DNA from: Altererythrobacter sp. C41
Lineage (GTDB): Bacteria; Pseudomonadota; Alphaproteobacteria; Sphingomonadales; Sphingomonadaceae
NCBI RefSeq assembly: GCF_016803135.1
Contig: NZ_JAEVFE010000008.1
Span: 28,626 to 92,625 of the forward strand
Length of the DNA stretch: 64,000 nt
Reading direction: 5' to 3'
Shown here: one piece after another, positions 47,231 through 55,608 of the stretch
Position numbering within the stretch: the stretch's first letter is position 1
Layout of the letters: each line of letters starts with the position of its first letter
Program-made: the position numbers and the translations under genes
Notes under the pieces: generated by a model
What the model saw: the letters and a program-made list of their open reading frames with translations, nothing else
Databases searched by the model: none
Told to the model about the DNA's origin: nothing

Positions 47231-47757
47231 CGGGGGCGGCACCAGCGCCGCTGATCGTCACGGCCGAACTGCCGCCGGACATTCACCGCTGGGCTACGCG
47301 ACTGCGCGCGGCGCACTATCCGCCCGAGCGCAACTTTCTGGAGGCGCACGTCACCCTGTTCCATGCCCTGCCGCCGGGCAGCGAGGATGAGGTGAGTGGT
47401 CGTCTCGCGAAGCTCGCCGCGGAGCACGTGCCCGTAGCAGCGCGGCTGGAAGGCGTCATGTCGCTCGGCATCGGGACGGCGCTCCGCCTGGCAAGTCCCG
47501 ACATGCTGACGCTGCGCAGCGACCTCGCGGTGCAATTCCATGGCCTTCTCACCGTGCAAGACGTCCACGAACCGCGCCTCCACGTCACGATCCAGAACAA
47601 GGTGTCTTCGCAAGCTGCGCGGGATCTCCAGCGCAGGCTGTCCGCCGAGATCGAACCACGCCCTTTCACCTTTCCGGGGCTCGCGCTGCATCGCTATCGT
47701 GGTGGGTCGTGGGAGTTCGTGAAGCGCTGGCCGTTCCGCGGCAAAAAGCGAGGTTGA
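47227..47757 (+). CDS. 2H phosphoesterase (2'-5' RNA ligase/LigT-like)
   Basis: 176 residues from GTG 47227. The two HxTx signatures are AHVTLFHAL and LHVTIQNK, which place it in the 2H phosphoesterase superfamily. Members ligate or cleave 2',5' or 2',3'-cyclic phosphodiesters; actual substrate unknown. It is translationally coupled to mltG. Confidence 0.85.
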   Translation: MTGAAPAPLIVTAELPPDIHRWATRLRAAHYPPERNFLEAHVTLFHALPPGSEDEVSGRLAKLAAEHVPVAARLEGVMSLGIGTALRLASPDMLTLRSDLAVQFHGLLTVQDVHEPRLHVTIQNKVSSQAARDLQRRLSAEIEPRPFTFPGLALHRYRGGSWEFVKRWPFRGKKRG

Positions 47758-47846
47758 CCGGCTCGCAAGCCCGCCCTAAATGCGCCGCCTGCCCCCGCGC
47801 CGGCGGAGGCCCGCCGAACCGCCCTGCGGTCGGCAAATGCCCATGG

Positions 47847-47923
47847 GGCGGAGTAGCTCAGCTGGTTAGAGCAGCGGAATCATAATCCGCGTGTCGGGGG
47901 TTCAAGTCCCTCCTCCGCTACCA
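47847..47923 (+). tRNA. tRNA-Met (anticodon CAT, elongator type)
   Basis: 77 bases including encoded CCA (47921-47923). Acceptor GGCGGAG/CTCCGCT with a G1:U72 pair, D-loop AGCTCAGCTGGTTAGAGC, anticodon loop ATCATAA and T-arm GGGGGTTCAAGTCCC. A CAT anticodon could also be a lysidine-modified Ile tRNA; the body matches alphaproteobacterial elongator Met. Its 3' end is the border of the accessory region. Confidence 0.93.
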
Positions 47924-49588
47924 TTTGCGAATCCCTTCCAAACCTCGCATTTTTGGCGGTTTTCCGAGACTGCCGCGCAGGCTGTCGATCAGCGCCGGAT
48001 CGTTGACTGATCCGTCGCCGAAGGGATTGAGGGCCCATGCCGGGTCGGTCGCCGCGACCGCGCGGGCCAGCCGCAGCAAGTGGACCAGGTTGACCGCCTC
48101 GTAGCCTTCGCGCTGCACGCCGTAGCCGCCGGAGAGCTCCAGCGACCATCGGCCAAGCTCGGCGCGCCCGCCGAGAATCGCGTTGAAGGCCCGAACCGTG
48201 CCTTTCACGCCCTCGGGGCCGAAGTCGGCTACGGGATCGTAGTAGACCCTGATGTTTTCTCCGGTCCCGATCGGATCGACGTAATAGGGATGGCTGGGCG
48301 TGATCGTCAGCGGCGAGATGCCGAGCACGCGCCGCCGCGCTTCGAACCGCCGCTTGGCATAGAGCGCGCGGGCGAACAGGCTGAATCCGCCGCCCAGGTT
48401 CTGCTCGCCGCTGCCGTAAAGGCTGACGGTCTCCTGGCGCGGCAGGAGATCAACGTGGCGCCGCGCATCGCCGAGGTTGAACCCGCCGGGGATAAGCTCG
48501 TCCGGCGTCAGGTCCGTGCCGTCCTGACCGGCCGGGATCCTGAATGCCGCGCCGTTGGCGGCGACGATCGTCCCGGGGTTGCCGTAGTTCGATCGCAGGT
48601 CGGGCCCGCCGAAGGGCCTAAGGTCCTCGGTCGCATAGGCGCGCTTGTGTGAAGGAAGGCGGCCGCGCTGGTAATACTCGCCGGCGACCACGACATGCCC
48701 GCCGCCCCAGCGCCTGCCGACGATCTGGCTTGCCTGATAAGTGCCCAAATCGCCGTCTGCAGTCCCTGCGCGCAGGCGCGCTTCGACACCCTCGAATCTG
48801 TTGCGCAAGCGGATGTTGACGACGCCGGCAACCGCGTCCGACCCGTAAATCGCCGAGGCGCCGTCGGTCAGGATCTCGATGCGCTCGATTGCGGCCGCCG
48901 GAATGAGCGACAGGTCCGCAAATGCGCCCGACGCCCCGCCGAGAGCCGGCCGCGTGCCGTCAATCAGAGTCAAAGTCGAACCCGGACCCAGGCCGCGCAG
49001 GTTTACGCCGGTCCCGAAGCCGATATTGCTCGTCGCATTGCCGCGCGCGGTGGTTCCGACATTCGCCTCGGCCGGGCCGCCAGAGAAGTTCTGCGGGATC
49101 GTGCGAACGAAGTCTGCGAGCGTGGCCCGGCCGCTGCGGTCGAGCTCCTCCCGATCGACCGTGATAACAGTCGATCCGACGGGGCCGCTCCCACGAATGC
49201 GCGTGCCGGTAACGACGATCGGCTCGGGCTTCGGCGCGCGCAGGTCAGGCGCCAGTTGGCCCGCCGCGCGCAGCACCAGGGCGCCTTCGATCTTCTGGAC
49301 GGTGAGCCCGCTTCCGGCGAGGAGACGGGCAAGCGCCTCCTCGGCCGGTAGTTCCCCCTGGACTCGGTTGCTGCGACGATCCTCAAGCACGCTAGCGGCA
49401 GCCACGACCTCTCGGCCCGAGATGCGCGCGTATTCTATTCCCGCAGGGCGTCGCCGAGCGGCTGCTCGGCAATGTCGTACTCCCTGGGGTCGGTGTCGCC
49501 CGCTCGCGCCAGGGCAGGCGGGGCGTACGCGGCTGCTGCGGCGCAGCTCGACGCCAGGAGCGCGGCCAGAACTCTCTTGTGTATTCAT
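47918..49588 (-). pseudogene. TonB-dependent receptor with STN domain, frameshifted and C-terminally truncated
   Basis: The remaining frame encodes part of an STN domain (YARISGREVVAAASVLED), a plug (EPIVVTGTRIRGSG, then LTLIDGTRPALGG) and about half of a barrel, ending at 47918 inside tRNA-Met. Intact relatives are about 900-1000 residues. The signal peptide and first STN strand (RVLAALLASSCAAAAAYAPP, then EYDIAEQPLGDALRE) lie in another frame. GAATAGAATA at 49431-49440 (minus strand) is a 5-bp tandem duplication; removing one copy restores LREYARISG. The only nearby ATG (49588) is out of frame with that signal peptide by one base, a second lesion. Not expected to be functional. Confidence 0.85.
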
Positions 49589-49910
49589 TCCTCCCTCCCA
49601 TGCGGCCATGACGGCCGTTGGAAGAGGAAAATGCCGGCGGGCGATCTCTCCCCCCGACTATTTTTGGGAGGCTCGCAGCTCTAGCAACATTGCCCAGCCA
49701 TCGTGCGCGGGCTCAGCGCAGCAGCAATGGGGGGCGGGCGCTTTGATGCGGGAGCCGGATCGTCGATCGCCTCGATCATCCACCGCATGGACCGCCAAAC
49801 GCTGCAATGTCGTTGCGGTGGGTCCCACGCCGTTCGGCCTTGCAATGCCTTAGCCGATGCTCGCCGGTACGATGAGCTGCGCGTCGCGTAGTTTGGCTGC
49901 ATCTGCGCTG

Positions 49911-49925
49911 TTAACGCGTTCTTAT
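49911..49925 (+). promoter_or_regulatory. Near-match CtrA site upstream of the fimbrial cluster
   Basis: TTAA-CGCGTTC-TTAT, seven of eight bases of TTAA-N7-TTAA, 51 bases before the ATG at 49977. The rest of 49589-49976 (about 390 bases) shows no convincing gene. Confidence 0.4.
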
Positions 49926-49976
49926 CCTCGTCCGTGCGACGGTGTTTCACCGCCCAAGCCGCTAACGAGGCATCTG

Positions 49977-50414
49977 ATGCGCATTCTTGGAAGCATTGCA
50001 GCACTCGGTCTGGGAATCGCGCTCGGTCACCCGGCCGCGGCGTCCACACCCGGCACCGAAGCTGTCGGAACGGTCAACGTCACGGTCGTCATCCCGCCGC
50101 TGGCGCAGGCCGTGGCCGCACAGCGCGATGGTGCGTCGGGCCTGTGGTCCATCCTCAACGGCAACCAAGGATTGATGGTCTCCGGCCGGAAGAGCGAAGC
50201 AGGTGAGGACTTCGAGCTTCACCTCTATGCGCCCGACCTGTCCGCGGTGACCGTCCGATCTGCCGACGGTGCGCTCGTGCTCCCTGCGCGAGCGGCGGAT
50301 CCCGGGCAGGATCTGCAGCATTCGCGAATCAGCCTGCCGCTCGGTGATGGGTCGCAGTGGGTCCGCAATGCTGCCAACCCGCGCTCCAAAGTGTTCATAA
50401 TTAGCACACTCTGA
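49977..50414 (+). CDS. Secreted hypothetical protein, first gene of the fimbrial cluster
   Basis: 145 residues. Signal peptide MRILGSIAALGLGIALGHPA with A-A-S cleavage; the mature part is beta-rich (VGTVNVTVVIPPLAQAVAAQ, then LVLPARAADPG) without cysteines. No family recognised. 205 bases before the chaperone, same strand. It could be a minor subunit or anchor of the fimbria. Confidence 0.75.
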   Translation: MRILGSIAALGLGIALGHPAAASTPGTEAVGTVNVTVVIPPLAQAVAAQRDGASGLWSILNGNQGLMVSGRKSEAGEDFELHLYAPDLSAVTVRSADGALVLPARAADPGQDLQHSRISLPLGDGSQWVRNAANPRSKVFIISTL

Positions 50415-50619
50415 CTAACGGATAATCTGCGGCGACGCATGAATCCGCAGATTCCCGCCGTTTCTTCCAATGCTTGGCGGCACTTGGTCTGCCGCCAAAT
50501 CTGCGAACGATTGACTCTGTTAGCTAACTCATCGAACTAACGGCCAACGCGAGGTCGCGCTCGTGGTGCTCCAGGCCAAAAAGACCGGGGTGCTGAATGA
50601 TGAGCCTAGGGGGGCTATC

Positions 50620-51351
50620 GTGCGCACTGCGTTTGCTGCGGCAGCATTGGTCTGCTCGTATATTGTCGCCTGGCCGGCATCGGCCCACTTGTCGATCGAC
50701 AAGCTGTGGGTCGAGTTCGAGGAGGGTGATCGGGAGCGGAACGACCTGATCATTCGCAACGACAGCGAGGATCGCTATTACGTTTCCATAGCTGTCTCCG
50801 AAGTGCTCCAACCGGGCACCGAGAACGAAACCCGGGTCACCGAAGCCGATCCCGAGAGGCTCGGGTTGCTCGTCACGCCGAACAAGCTGGTCCTCGAGCC
50901 TGGGGCGATCCGCTCGATCAGGCTTGTCTCGCTGAACTCCGGACTCACCAGCGACCGCGTCTACCGTGTCCTCATCTCGCCACAGGTGGGCGCGATCAAG
51001 ACAGCAAGCGGCGTAGATGAGGTGCGCGGGATAGCGATCAAGATGCTTGCCGCCTACGACGTGCTGGTCGTCGATCGGCCGACCCAGCGAAGCAGCGATA
51101 TCATTGCCGAGCGGGATGCCGGCGCTCTTACGTTACGCAACCAGGGCAACACGAACGTCCTCCTTGCCGGAGGTTCCGTCTGCCCTGCGTCGGTCGGCAA
51201 CACGCCGGACGAAGGCCGCTGCCGCGCGATCGCAGCGCGTCGGCTCTACGCAGGAAACCTCACCACGGTCGAATTGGGGGCGGCCACGGATAAAGTATTC
51301 ATAACGACCAAGTCGGGTCCAAGCGCGGCAGAGGTAGAGCAGGTCTTCTAG
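50620..51351 (+). CDS. PapD-like periplasmic fimbrial chaperone
   Basis: 243 residues from GTG 50620 (GGGGGG upstream). Signal peptide AFAAAALVCSYIVAWPASA, then an immunoglobulin-like N-domain (LSIDKLWVEFEEGDRERNDL) with the pattern LVLEPGAIRSIRLVSL and VYRVLISPQ found in pilus chaperones, and a shorter C-domain. It would fold and deliver pilins to the usher at 52734. Clade judged alpha/CS1-like from the usher. Confidence 0.82.
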   Translation: MRTAFAAAALVCSYIVAWPASAHLSIDKLWVEFEEGDRERNDLIIRNDSEDRYYVSIAVSEVLQPGTENETRVTEADPERLGLLVTPNKLVLEPGAIRSIRLVSLNSGLTSDRVYRVLISPQVGAIKTASGVDEVRGIAIKMLAAYDVLVVDRPTQRSSDIIAERDAGALTLRNQGNTNVLLAGGSVCPASVGNTPDEGRCRAIAARRLYAGNLTTVELGAATDKVFITTKSGPSAAEVEQVF

Positions 51352-51477
51352 GGTCTCCGCCGAAGTAAAAAGAATAACCAAGAGGTCGCATATCGAAATC
51401 TCGAGTCCGTTGACTCGGGTAAATGCATTCCTGTGCTTTTTATAAATAAAAAAACAAATAAATATTTGGTGTGATGG

Positions 51478-51492
51478 TTAACGTGGTTTTAA
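51478..51492 (+). promoter_or_regulatory. Perfect CtrA binding site upstream of the pilin gene
   Basis: TTAA-CGTGGTT-TTAA matches the CtrA consensus TTAA-N7-TTAA at all eight positions, 80 bases before the ATG at 51573. It lies in a notably AT-rich 220-base leader (51355-51572) containing TATAAATAAAAAAAC. Confidence 0.6.
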
Positions 51493-51515
51493 GACGTGGA
51501 TCAATTTGTTAGCAA

Positions 51516-51545
51516 GAGCCGAATCGGAAAATACCCGATTCGCTC
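51516..51545 (+). promoter_or_regulatory. Leader hairpin before the pilin gene
   Basis: GAGC-C-GAATCGG (51516-51527) pairs with CCGATTC-GCTC (51535-51545), giving 11 base pairs with one bulged C and an AAAATAC loop. The ribosome-binding site AAGGA follows about 16 bases later. It probably stabilises the mRNA or separates transcription units. Confidence 0.55.
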
Positions 51546-51572
51546 TCGCCAGTAAAATGTAAGGAAAAGACC

Positions 51573-52166
51573 ATGAGGAAAATTGGATTTATTATTGGTG
51601 CGGCTGCTGCAATGGCAGTTTCTTCACCGGCACTCGCCGCAACCGATGGCACGCTTTCCGATAGCGACAGCACCGGTACGCTCGATCTCGAAGTCACCGT
51701 CGTCCCGATGGTAAGCATTCGCGGGCTCGACGACCTGAGCATGACGATCGATGCAGCGACGATCGCGTCCAATTTCGGCAGCACCAGCGCGATTTCGCAG
51801 TTCTGCGTCTTCTCCAACGCCGATGCGGCCGGCTCGTACAACGTGAGCGTCAACGGCACCGCAGGCGACGGCCTGGGCAATCCCTACGGTCTGGTCGGCT
51901 CCGCCACCGGAACGCAGCTGAACCACACCGTCGGCTACTATGACGCAGCCGCTTACAATTCGGTCGCGGCCTCGTTCATGCGTCCGGGCGTCGAGCACGC
52001 CATGGAAAACACGCGCAATGGCCAGGCCCGTGCAACCGATCTGAACTGCACCAACGCTGGTGGTCAGAACGCGTCGATGCGGGTCACCGTTCGCAATGCC
52101 AACGCGCTTGCTGCACTGGCCGACACCTACACCGGCTCGCTGTCGGTCGTGGTTTCCGTCCCCTGA
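51573..52166 (+). CDS. Putative major fimbrial subunit
   Basis: 197 residues. Signal peptide MRKIGFIIGAAAAMAVSSPA, then a beta-rich, Gly/Ser/Thr/Asn-rich body. Two cysteines (SQFCVFSN and DLNCTNAGG) could form the disulfide of a pilin fold, and the C-terminal strand SLSVVVSVP alternates hydrophobics as chaperone-bound subunits do. Pilin identity is inferred from context: own AT-rich leader, chaperone upstream and usher downstream. Strong AAGGA before ATG suggests high expression. Confidence 0.7.
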   Translation: MRKIGFIIGAAAAMAVSSPALAATDGTLSDSDSTGTLDLEVTVVPMVSIRGLDDLSMTIDAATIASNFGSTSAISQFCVFSNADAAGSYNVSVNGTAGDGLGNPYGLVGSATGTQLNHTVGYYDAAAYNSVAASFMRPGVEHAMENTRNGQARATDLNCTNAGGQNASMRVTVRNANALAALADTYTGSLSVVVSVP

Positions 52167-52262
52167 GGAACCCGCCGAGCGGAGGCGGGCGCTGGCCCGC
52201 CTCCGTTTCCCTTGCGCCATAGCGCGCGGGGACACTGGGACAACGGGGAAGGGCCGCAATAC

Positions 52263-52721
52263 ATGCTCAGATCGACCGTCATGTGCACCGGCCTTCTCGG
52301 CCTTGCCCCCGTGATCCACGGTGCGCCTGCAGCGGCGCAAACGGTGTCTCAGCCCGCCGCCTCGATCCATCTCACACAAAGCCGCGCCGGTCCCTATCGC
52401 TGGTTCGGAGCAGGTGAGATCCACGTACGGACCACGGCCTGCATCGCGAGCACCACCGGGCGCTATCGGCTCACGCTTCGCTCCGCGACCACCGATGCAC
52501 TCGGCTTCGAAGTCGAGTTCGTCACGGATGAAGGGGACGCGGCCGAGCGTCACGCGCCTGCCGGGCAGCCGATCCAGTTCGAGGGGCGGACCCGCTTCCG
52601 CGACGATTGCCGCGGTGTTTCCAACGCCACGATCAGCATCCGCTTTCCCAAGGACACCCTCTCCGCCGCATTGGCCGGCGAATACGCGAAGCGGATAGAA
52701 TTCAGTGTCGAGCCAGCCTGA
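52263..52721 (+). CDS. Secreted protein between pilin and usher, possible minor subunit
   Basis: 152 residues. Signal peptide MLRSTVMCTGLLGLAPVIHG ending in APAAAQ. The mature domain is beta-rich with two cysteines (RTTACIAST and RDDCRGVS) and no known motif. It lies 97 bases after the pilin gene and 12 bases before the usher, so a minor subunit or adaptor role is likely. It is far smaller than CfaE-type tip adhesins (about 360 residues). Confidence 0.72.
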   Translation: MLRSTVMCTGLLGLAPVIHGAPAAAQTVSQPAASIHLTQSRAGPYRWFGAGEIHVRTTACIASTTGRYRLTLRSATTDALGFEVEFVTDEGDAAERHAPAGQPIQFEGRTRFRDDCRGVSNATISIRFPKDTLSAALAGEYAKRIEFSVEPA

Positions 52722-52733
52722 AGGGCTTCCAGC

Positions 52734-55391
52734 GTGAGCGGTCATTCGGGATCCCGCCGCGCGTGGGGCTTTTTGAGGTGCTGTGTGAGCACGGCCGCCT
52801 TGATGGCCTCGGCGGCTTACGCGCAGAGCGATGCGCCCGCCGGATACGCCGGGCAGAGCGATCGCGGACCGGCGATCGACGAACGTGCCTACGTCGCTAT
52901 GGCCGAAGGCAACCAGCTGGAGACCGAGCCGCCTCCCGGCTTCGGCGCGGTCGATTCCGCGGTCGAGACATTCTTCGATCTCTATTACCTCGACCGCAAC
53001 GTTGGCGCGTTCCGCGCCGTGCTCGACGATGGCCGGATCCGTTTCCTCGAGCCGGAAGCCATAGCCGACGCACTGGCGGAGCAGGTCGACCGGGGGGTCG
53101 TGCTTGCGCTGCTCGCGCAGCCGCTCGACGCCAACGAACGCTTCCGCTGCTTTGGCGGGCAGACCACCAATTGCGGCGTTCTGGCGCCCGGCACGCGGGG
53201 CGTCATCGTCAACCCGGAACGCTTCTCGGCTGAGCTGTTCTTTCTTCCCGCCGATGTGCTGCTCGAAAGCGCCGCCTCGCTCACCCTCGGCCCGCCCTCG
53301 ACCGGGCCCTCGCTGATTCAGACGGTGAACTTCTCGGCGTCGCGATCCGGCGGGCTCGATTCCGGCGTACGCTTCGGCGCCACCTTCGACACCGCCGCCA
53401 GCATCGGAGCCACCGCTTTCCTCGCAAGGACCGTGGTAGATGACGAAGAGGGCGCACGGCTGCTCGAAGCGGCGGCGCAGCACGTTTGGGACAACCGGAT
53501 AGCCCGCGCGGGGCTGTTCGAGGACTTCAACACGCGCCTGCTCACATCCTTTCGCGTGGCCGGTGCCGAGTTCGCCAGCTTTTACCCTCGCAAAGCCTAC
53601 GAGACGGGGATCGCCACTCCGATCCAGATCGTGCTGCCACGCGAAGCCGACGTCGAACTCCGCCGCCAGGGCGTGATCGTGTCGATCCGTCACTATTCGG
53701 CAGGACCGCAGCTGATCGACACCAGCAGCCTTCCCGAAGGCTCCTATCCGATCGAGATCGTGGCCCGCAGCGGCGGCACGATCGTGTTCGAGGATGTCCG
53801 TTCCTTCACCAAGGCGCCGGGACTGCCGATCGCAGGCGAAACCGAGTTCAGCATCCGGGCCGGGTTCTACGCGCCCGACATGATTCTCCTCGACGCGCTC
53901 GAAACCAGCGAGCCCTTCTTCCCGCGCGTGAGTAGCAGTCCGGTAATCGCCGCGCGAATGCGGCGGCGCATTTCCGGCACGACCGCGTTCGATCTGAACG
54001 CGCTTCACATCGACGGCGGCAACTACGCCGAGGCGAGCCTCTCGACGGTCCAGGGGATGCTCCGCGGGTTCGCCACGGTGGCAGGAAGCGACAACGGGTC
54101 CTATGGCGCTCTCGTCAGCGGCTCGCTCGATCTGAATCCCGTCCGGATCAGTCTCACCGGGCGATATTCGCAATCCGAAGTGGACGATTTCGATCTTGCC
54201 GACCTCGAGCGCCGCGACGACTATCGCCCCTTCACGCGCTCCGAGCGCAGCGTGTTCGGATCGGTGCAGTTCCCGCTTGCCGGAGGCTCGATGAGCGCGT
54301 CGGCCGGGTACACCCGGTTCAGCCGGGCGATCGACGATTACAGTATCGACCTGCGCTATACCCGCCCCATCCAGATCGCGGGCCGGCGTCCGCTGCTTTC
54401 GGCCTACGCACGTGCGTCGAGCCGGGAGAAACGCATCGGCTTCACGCTCAACTTCCTCTTCGGGCTCGACCGGCGAACCAGCCTTTCGGTGCGCGGCGGA
54501 GGCGAGTATTTGACTGATGTCCGCGGAAATGCCCGCGAAGGCCTCTCGCCCGTCGTCGATGCCACGCTCTCGCACCTGCGCGAGTTTGGCAATCTGGAGG
54601 TCCTCGGTCAGGTCGGCGTGGCGACGCAGGCCGATGCCGATCGCGCCTTCGCGAGCGCCGACATGCGCAGCTCCCTCGGTCAACTCGACCTTACCGCGCA
54701 GCACCAGCGCCAGCGAGGCGGAGACAGTTTCAACTCGATCTTTGCCAATGGCCGGACGGGCTTCGCGATCGGTGGCGGCGGTGCGAAATTCGGCCTCGCC
54801 GAAGTGGGTGAGGCGATCATCCTGTCCGACATCGCGGTGGACGACGGCGGAGCGGGCAAGGACCAAGCGCTCGCCAACAGCGGTTACCGGATCAAGGTGA
54901 ACGGCCAGCCGTTCGACCGGATCGTACCGGGCAGCACGTCGGCGGTCGGGGTGCCGGCGTACGAGGACTACCGGATCGAACTGACAGCGGAGAATGTGCC
55001 GCCCTACGAGATCGACACCCGGATCCAGGCGATCACGCTATACCCGGGCAATGTCGCGTACCTTCGCTACGAGGCGGCGAAGTCCTATCCCGTCTTCGGC
55101 CGGCTGGTGGATACCGAAGGGCGGCCGCTGGCGCATGCCATCCTGCGCACGCGCGCCGATGTCGTCACGACCGACGAACGAGGGTATTTCCTGATCTCGG
55201 TCCATGCGGGCGAGCGCCTGGGCGTGTCGTTCGACGATGGCGCCAGCTGCCGCCCGCTCGACCTTGGGCGCGCTATCGATGGCGGCGGGAGCAGAAAGCT
55301 CTACCGGGCGGGGGACGTGGCGTGCGAGCGGGCCGACGCCGCGCCTGCGAAGGTCGACTTACAAGCCGGACAGATGTCCGAGGATGAATGA
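52734..55391 (+). CDS. Outer-membrane fimbrial usher, alpha/CS1 (TcfC-CooC) type
   Basis: 885 residues. Signal peptide ending AALMASAAYAQ. The central region IRHYSAGPQLIDTSSLPEGS then YPIEIVARSGG resembles the TcfC E-set-like domain of alpha-fimbrial ushers. Long alternating barrel segments follow, and the C-terminal part (FGRLVDTEGRPLAHAILR, TTDERGYFLISV) matches the CS1/CooC C-terminal domain. It should export and assemble the pilins. GTG 52734 is the start. The gene is about the normal usher length and looks intact. Confidence 0.85.
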   Translation: MSGHSGSRRAWGFLRCCVSTAALMASAAYAQSDAPAGYAGQSDRGPAIDERAYVAMAEGNQLETEPPPGFGAVDSAVETFFDLYYLDRNVGAFRAVLDDGRIRFLEPEAIADALAEQVDRGVVLALLAQPLDANERFRCFGGQTTNCGVLAPGTRGVIVNPERFSAELFFLPADVLLESAASLTLGPPSTGPSLIQTVNFSASRSGGLDSGVRFGATFDTAASIGATAFLARTVVDDEEGARLLEAAAQHVWDNRIARAGLFEDFNTRLLTSFRVAGAEFASFYPRKAYETGIATPIQIVLPREADVELRRQGVIVSIRHYSAGPQLIDTSSLPEGSYPIEIVARSGGTIVFEDVRSFTKAPGLPIAGETEFSIRAGFYAPDMILLDALETSEPFFPRVSSSPVIAARMRRRISGTTAFDLNALHIDGGNYAEASLSTVQGMLRGFATVAGSDNGSYGALVSGSLDLNPVRISLTGRYSQSEVDDFDLADLERRDDYRPFTRSERSVFGSVQFPLAGGSMSASAGYTRFSRAIDDYSIDLRYTRPIQIAGRRPLLSAYARASSREKRIGFTLNFLFGLDRRTSLSVRGGGEYLTDVRGNAREGLSPVVDATLSHLREFGNLEVLGQVGVATQADADRAFASADMRSSLGQLDLTAQHQRQRGGDSFNSIFANGRTGFAIGGGGAKFGLAEVGEAIILSDIAVDDGGAGKDQALANSGYRIKVNGQPFDRIVPGSTSAVGVPAYEDYRIELTAENVPPYEIDTRIQAITLYPGNVAYLRYEAAKSYPVFGRLVDTEGRPLAHAILRTRADVVTTDERGYFLISVHAGERLGVSFDDGASCRPLDLGRAIDGGGSRKLYRAGDVACERADAAPAKVDLQAGQMSEDE

Positions 55392-55608
55392 TTTTCCCGC
55401 ATATCTGGGCTCGAATTCCTCAACCTCCGCGGAATACGAATGAGGCAACCTGGTCCCGTACGACTTGAGGCGGGTAGGCCATCGCCTTGGATAGGGATCG
55501 AAGCGCTCAAGATCGAGCTGCCGCTCCCGATCATGGACGAACCTCGCCGATGGCTTTTTTAATCCCCCAGTCGGCCGCACTAGCGGATCGGTCCGAGGGA
55601 CAGTGGAG

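Noticed and set aside
47880..48149. 89-codon minus-strand frame ending EEGLEPPTRGL
   Set aside because: It runs through tRNA-Met; this peptide end is a common artefact of reading tRNA genes backwards.
49681..50049. Minus-strand 122-codon frame upstream of the receptor as a FecR/FecI gene
   Set aside because: STN receptors are often next to such genes, but no sigma-factor or anti-sigma motif is visible in any frame.
51624..54866. Open frame of 1080 codons on the minus strand opposite the pilin and usher genes
   Set aside because: It mirrors the plus-strand genes through high GC at third positions, has no recognisable domain and an Arg/Gly/Asp-rich composition typical of antisense shadows. 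The plus strand carries signal peptides and usher domains.
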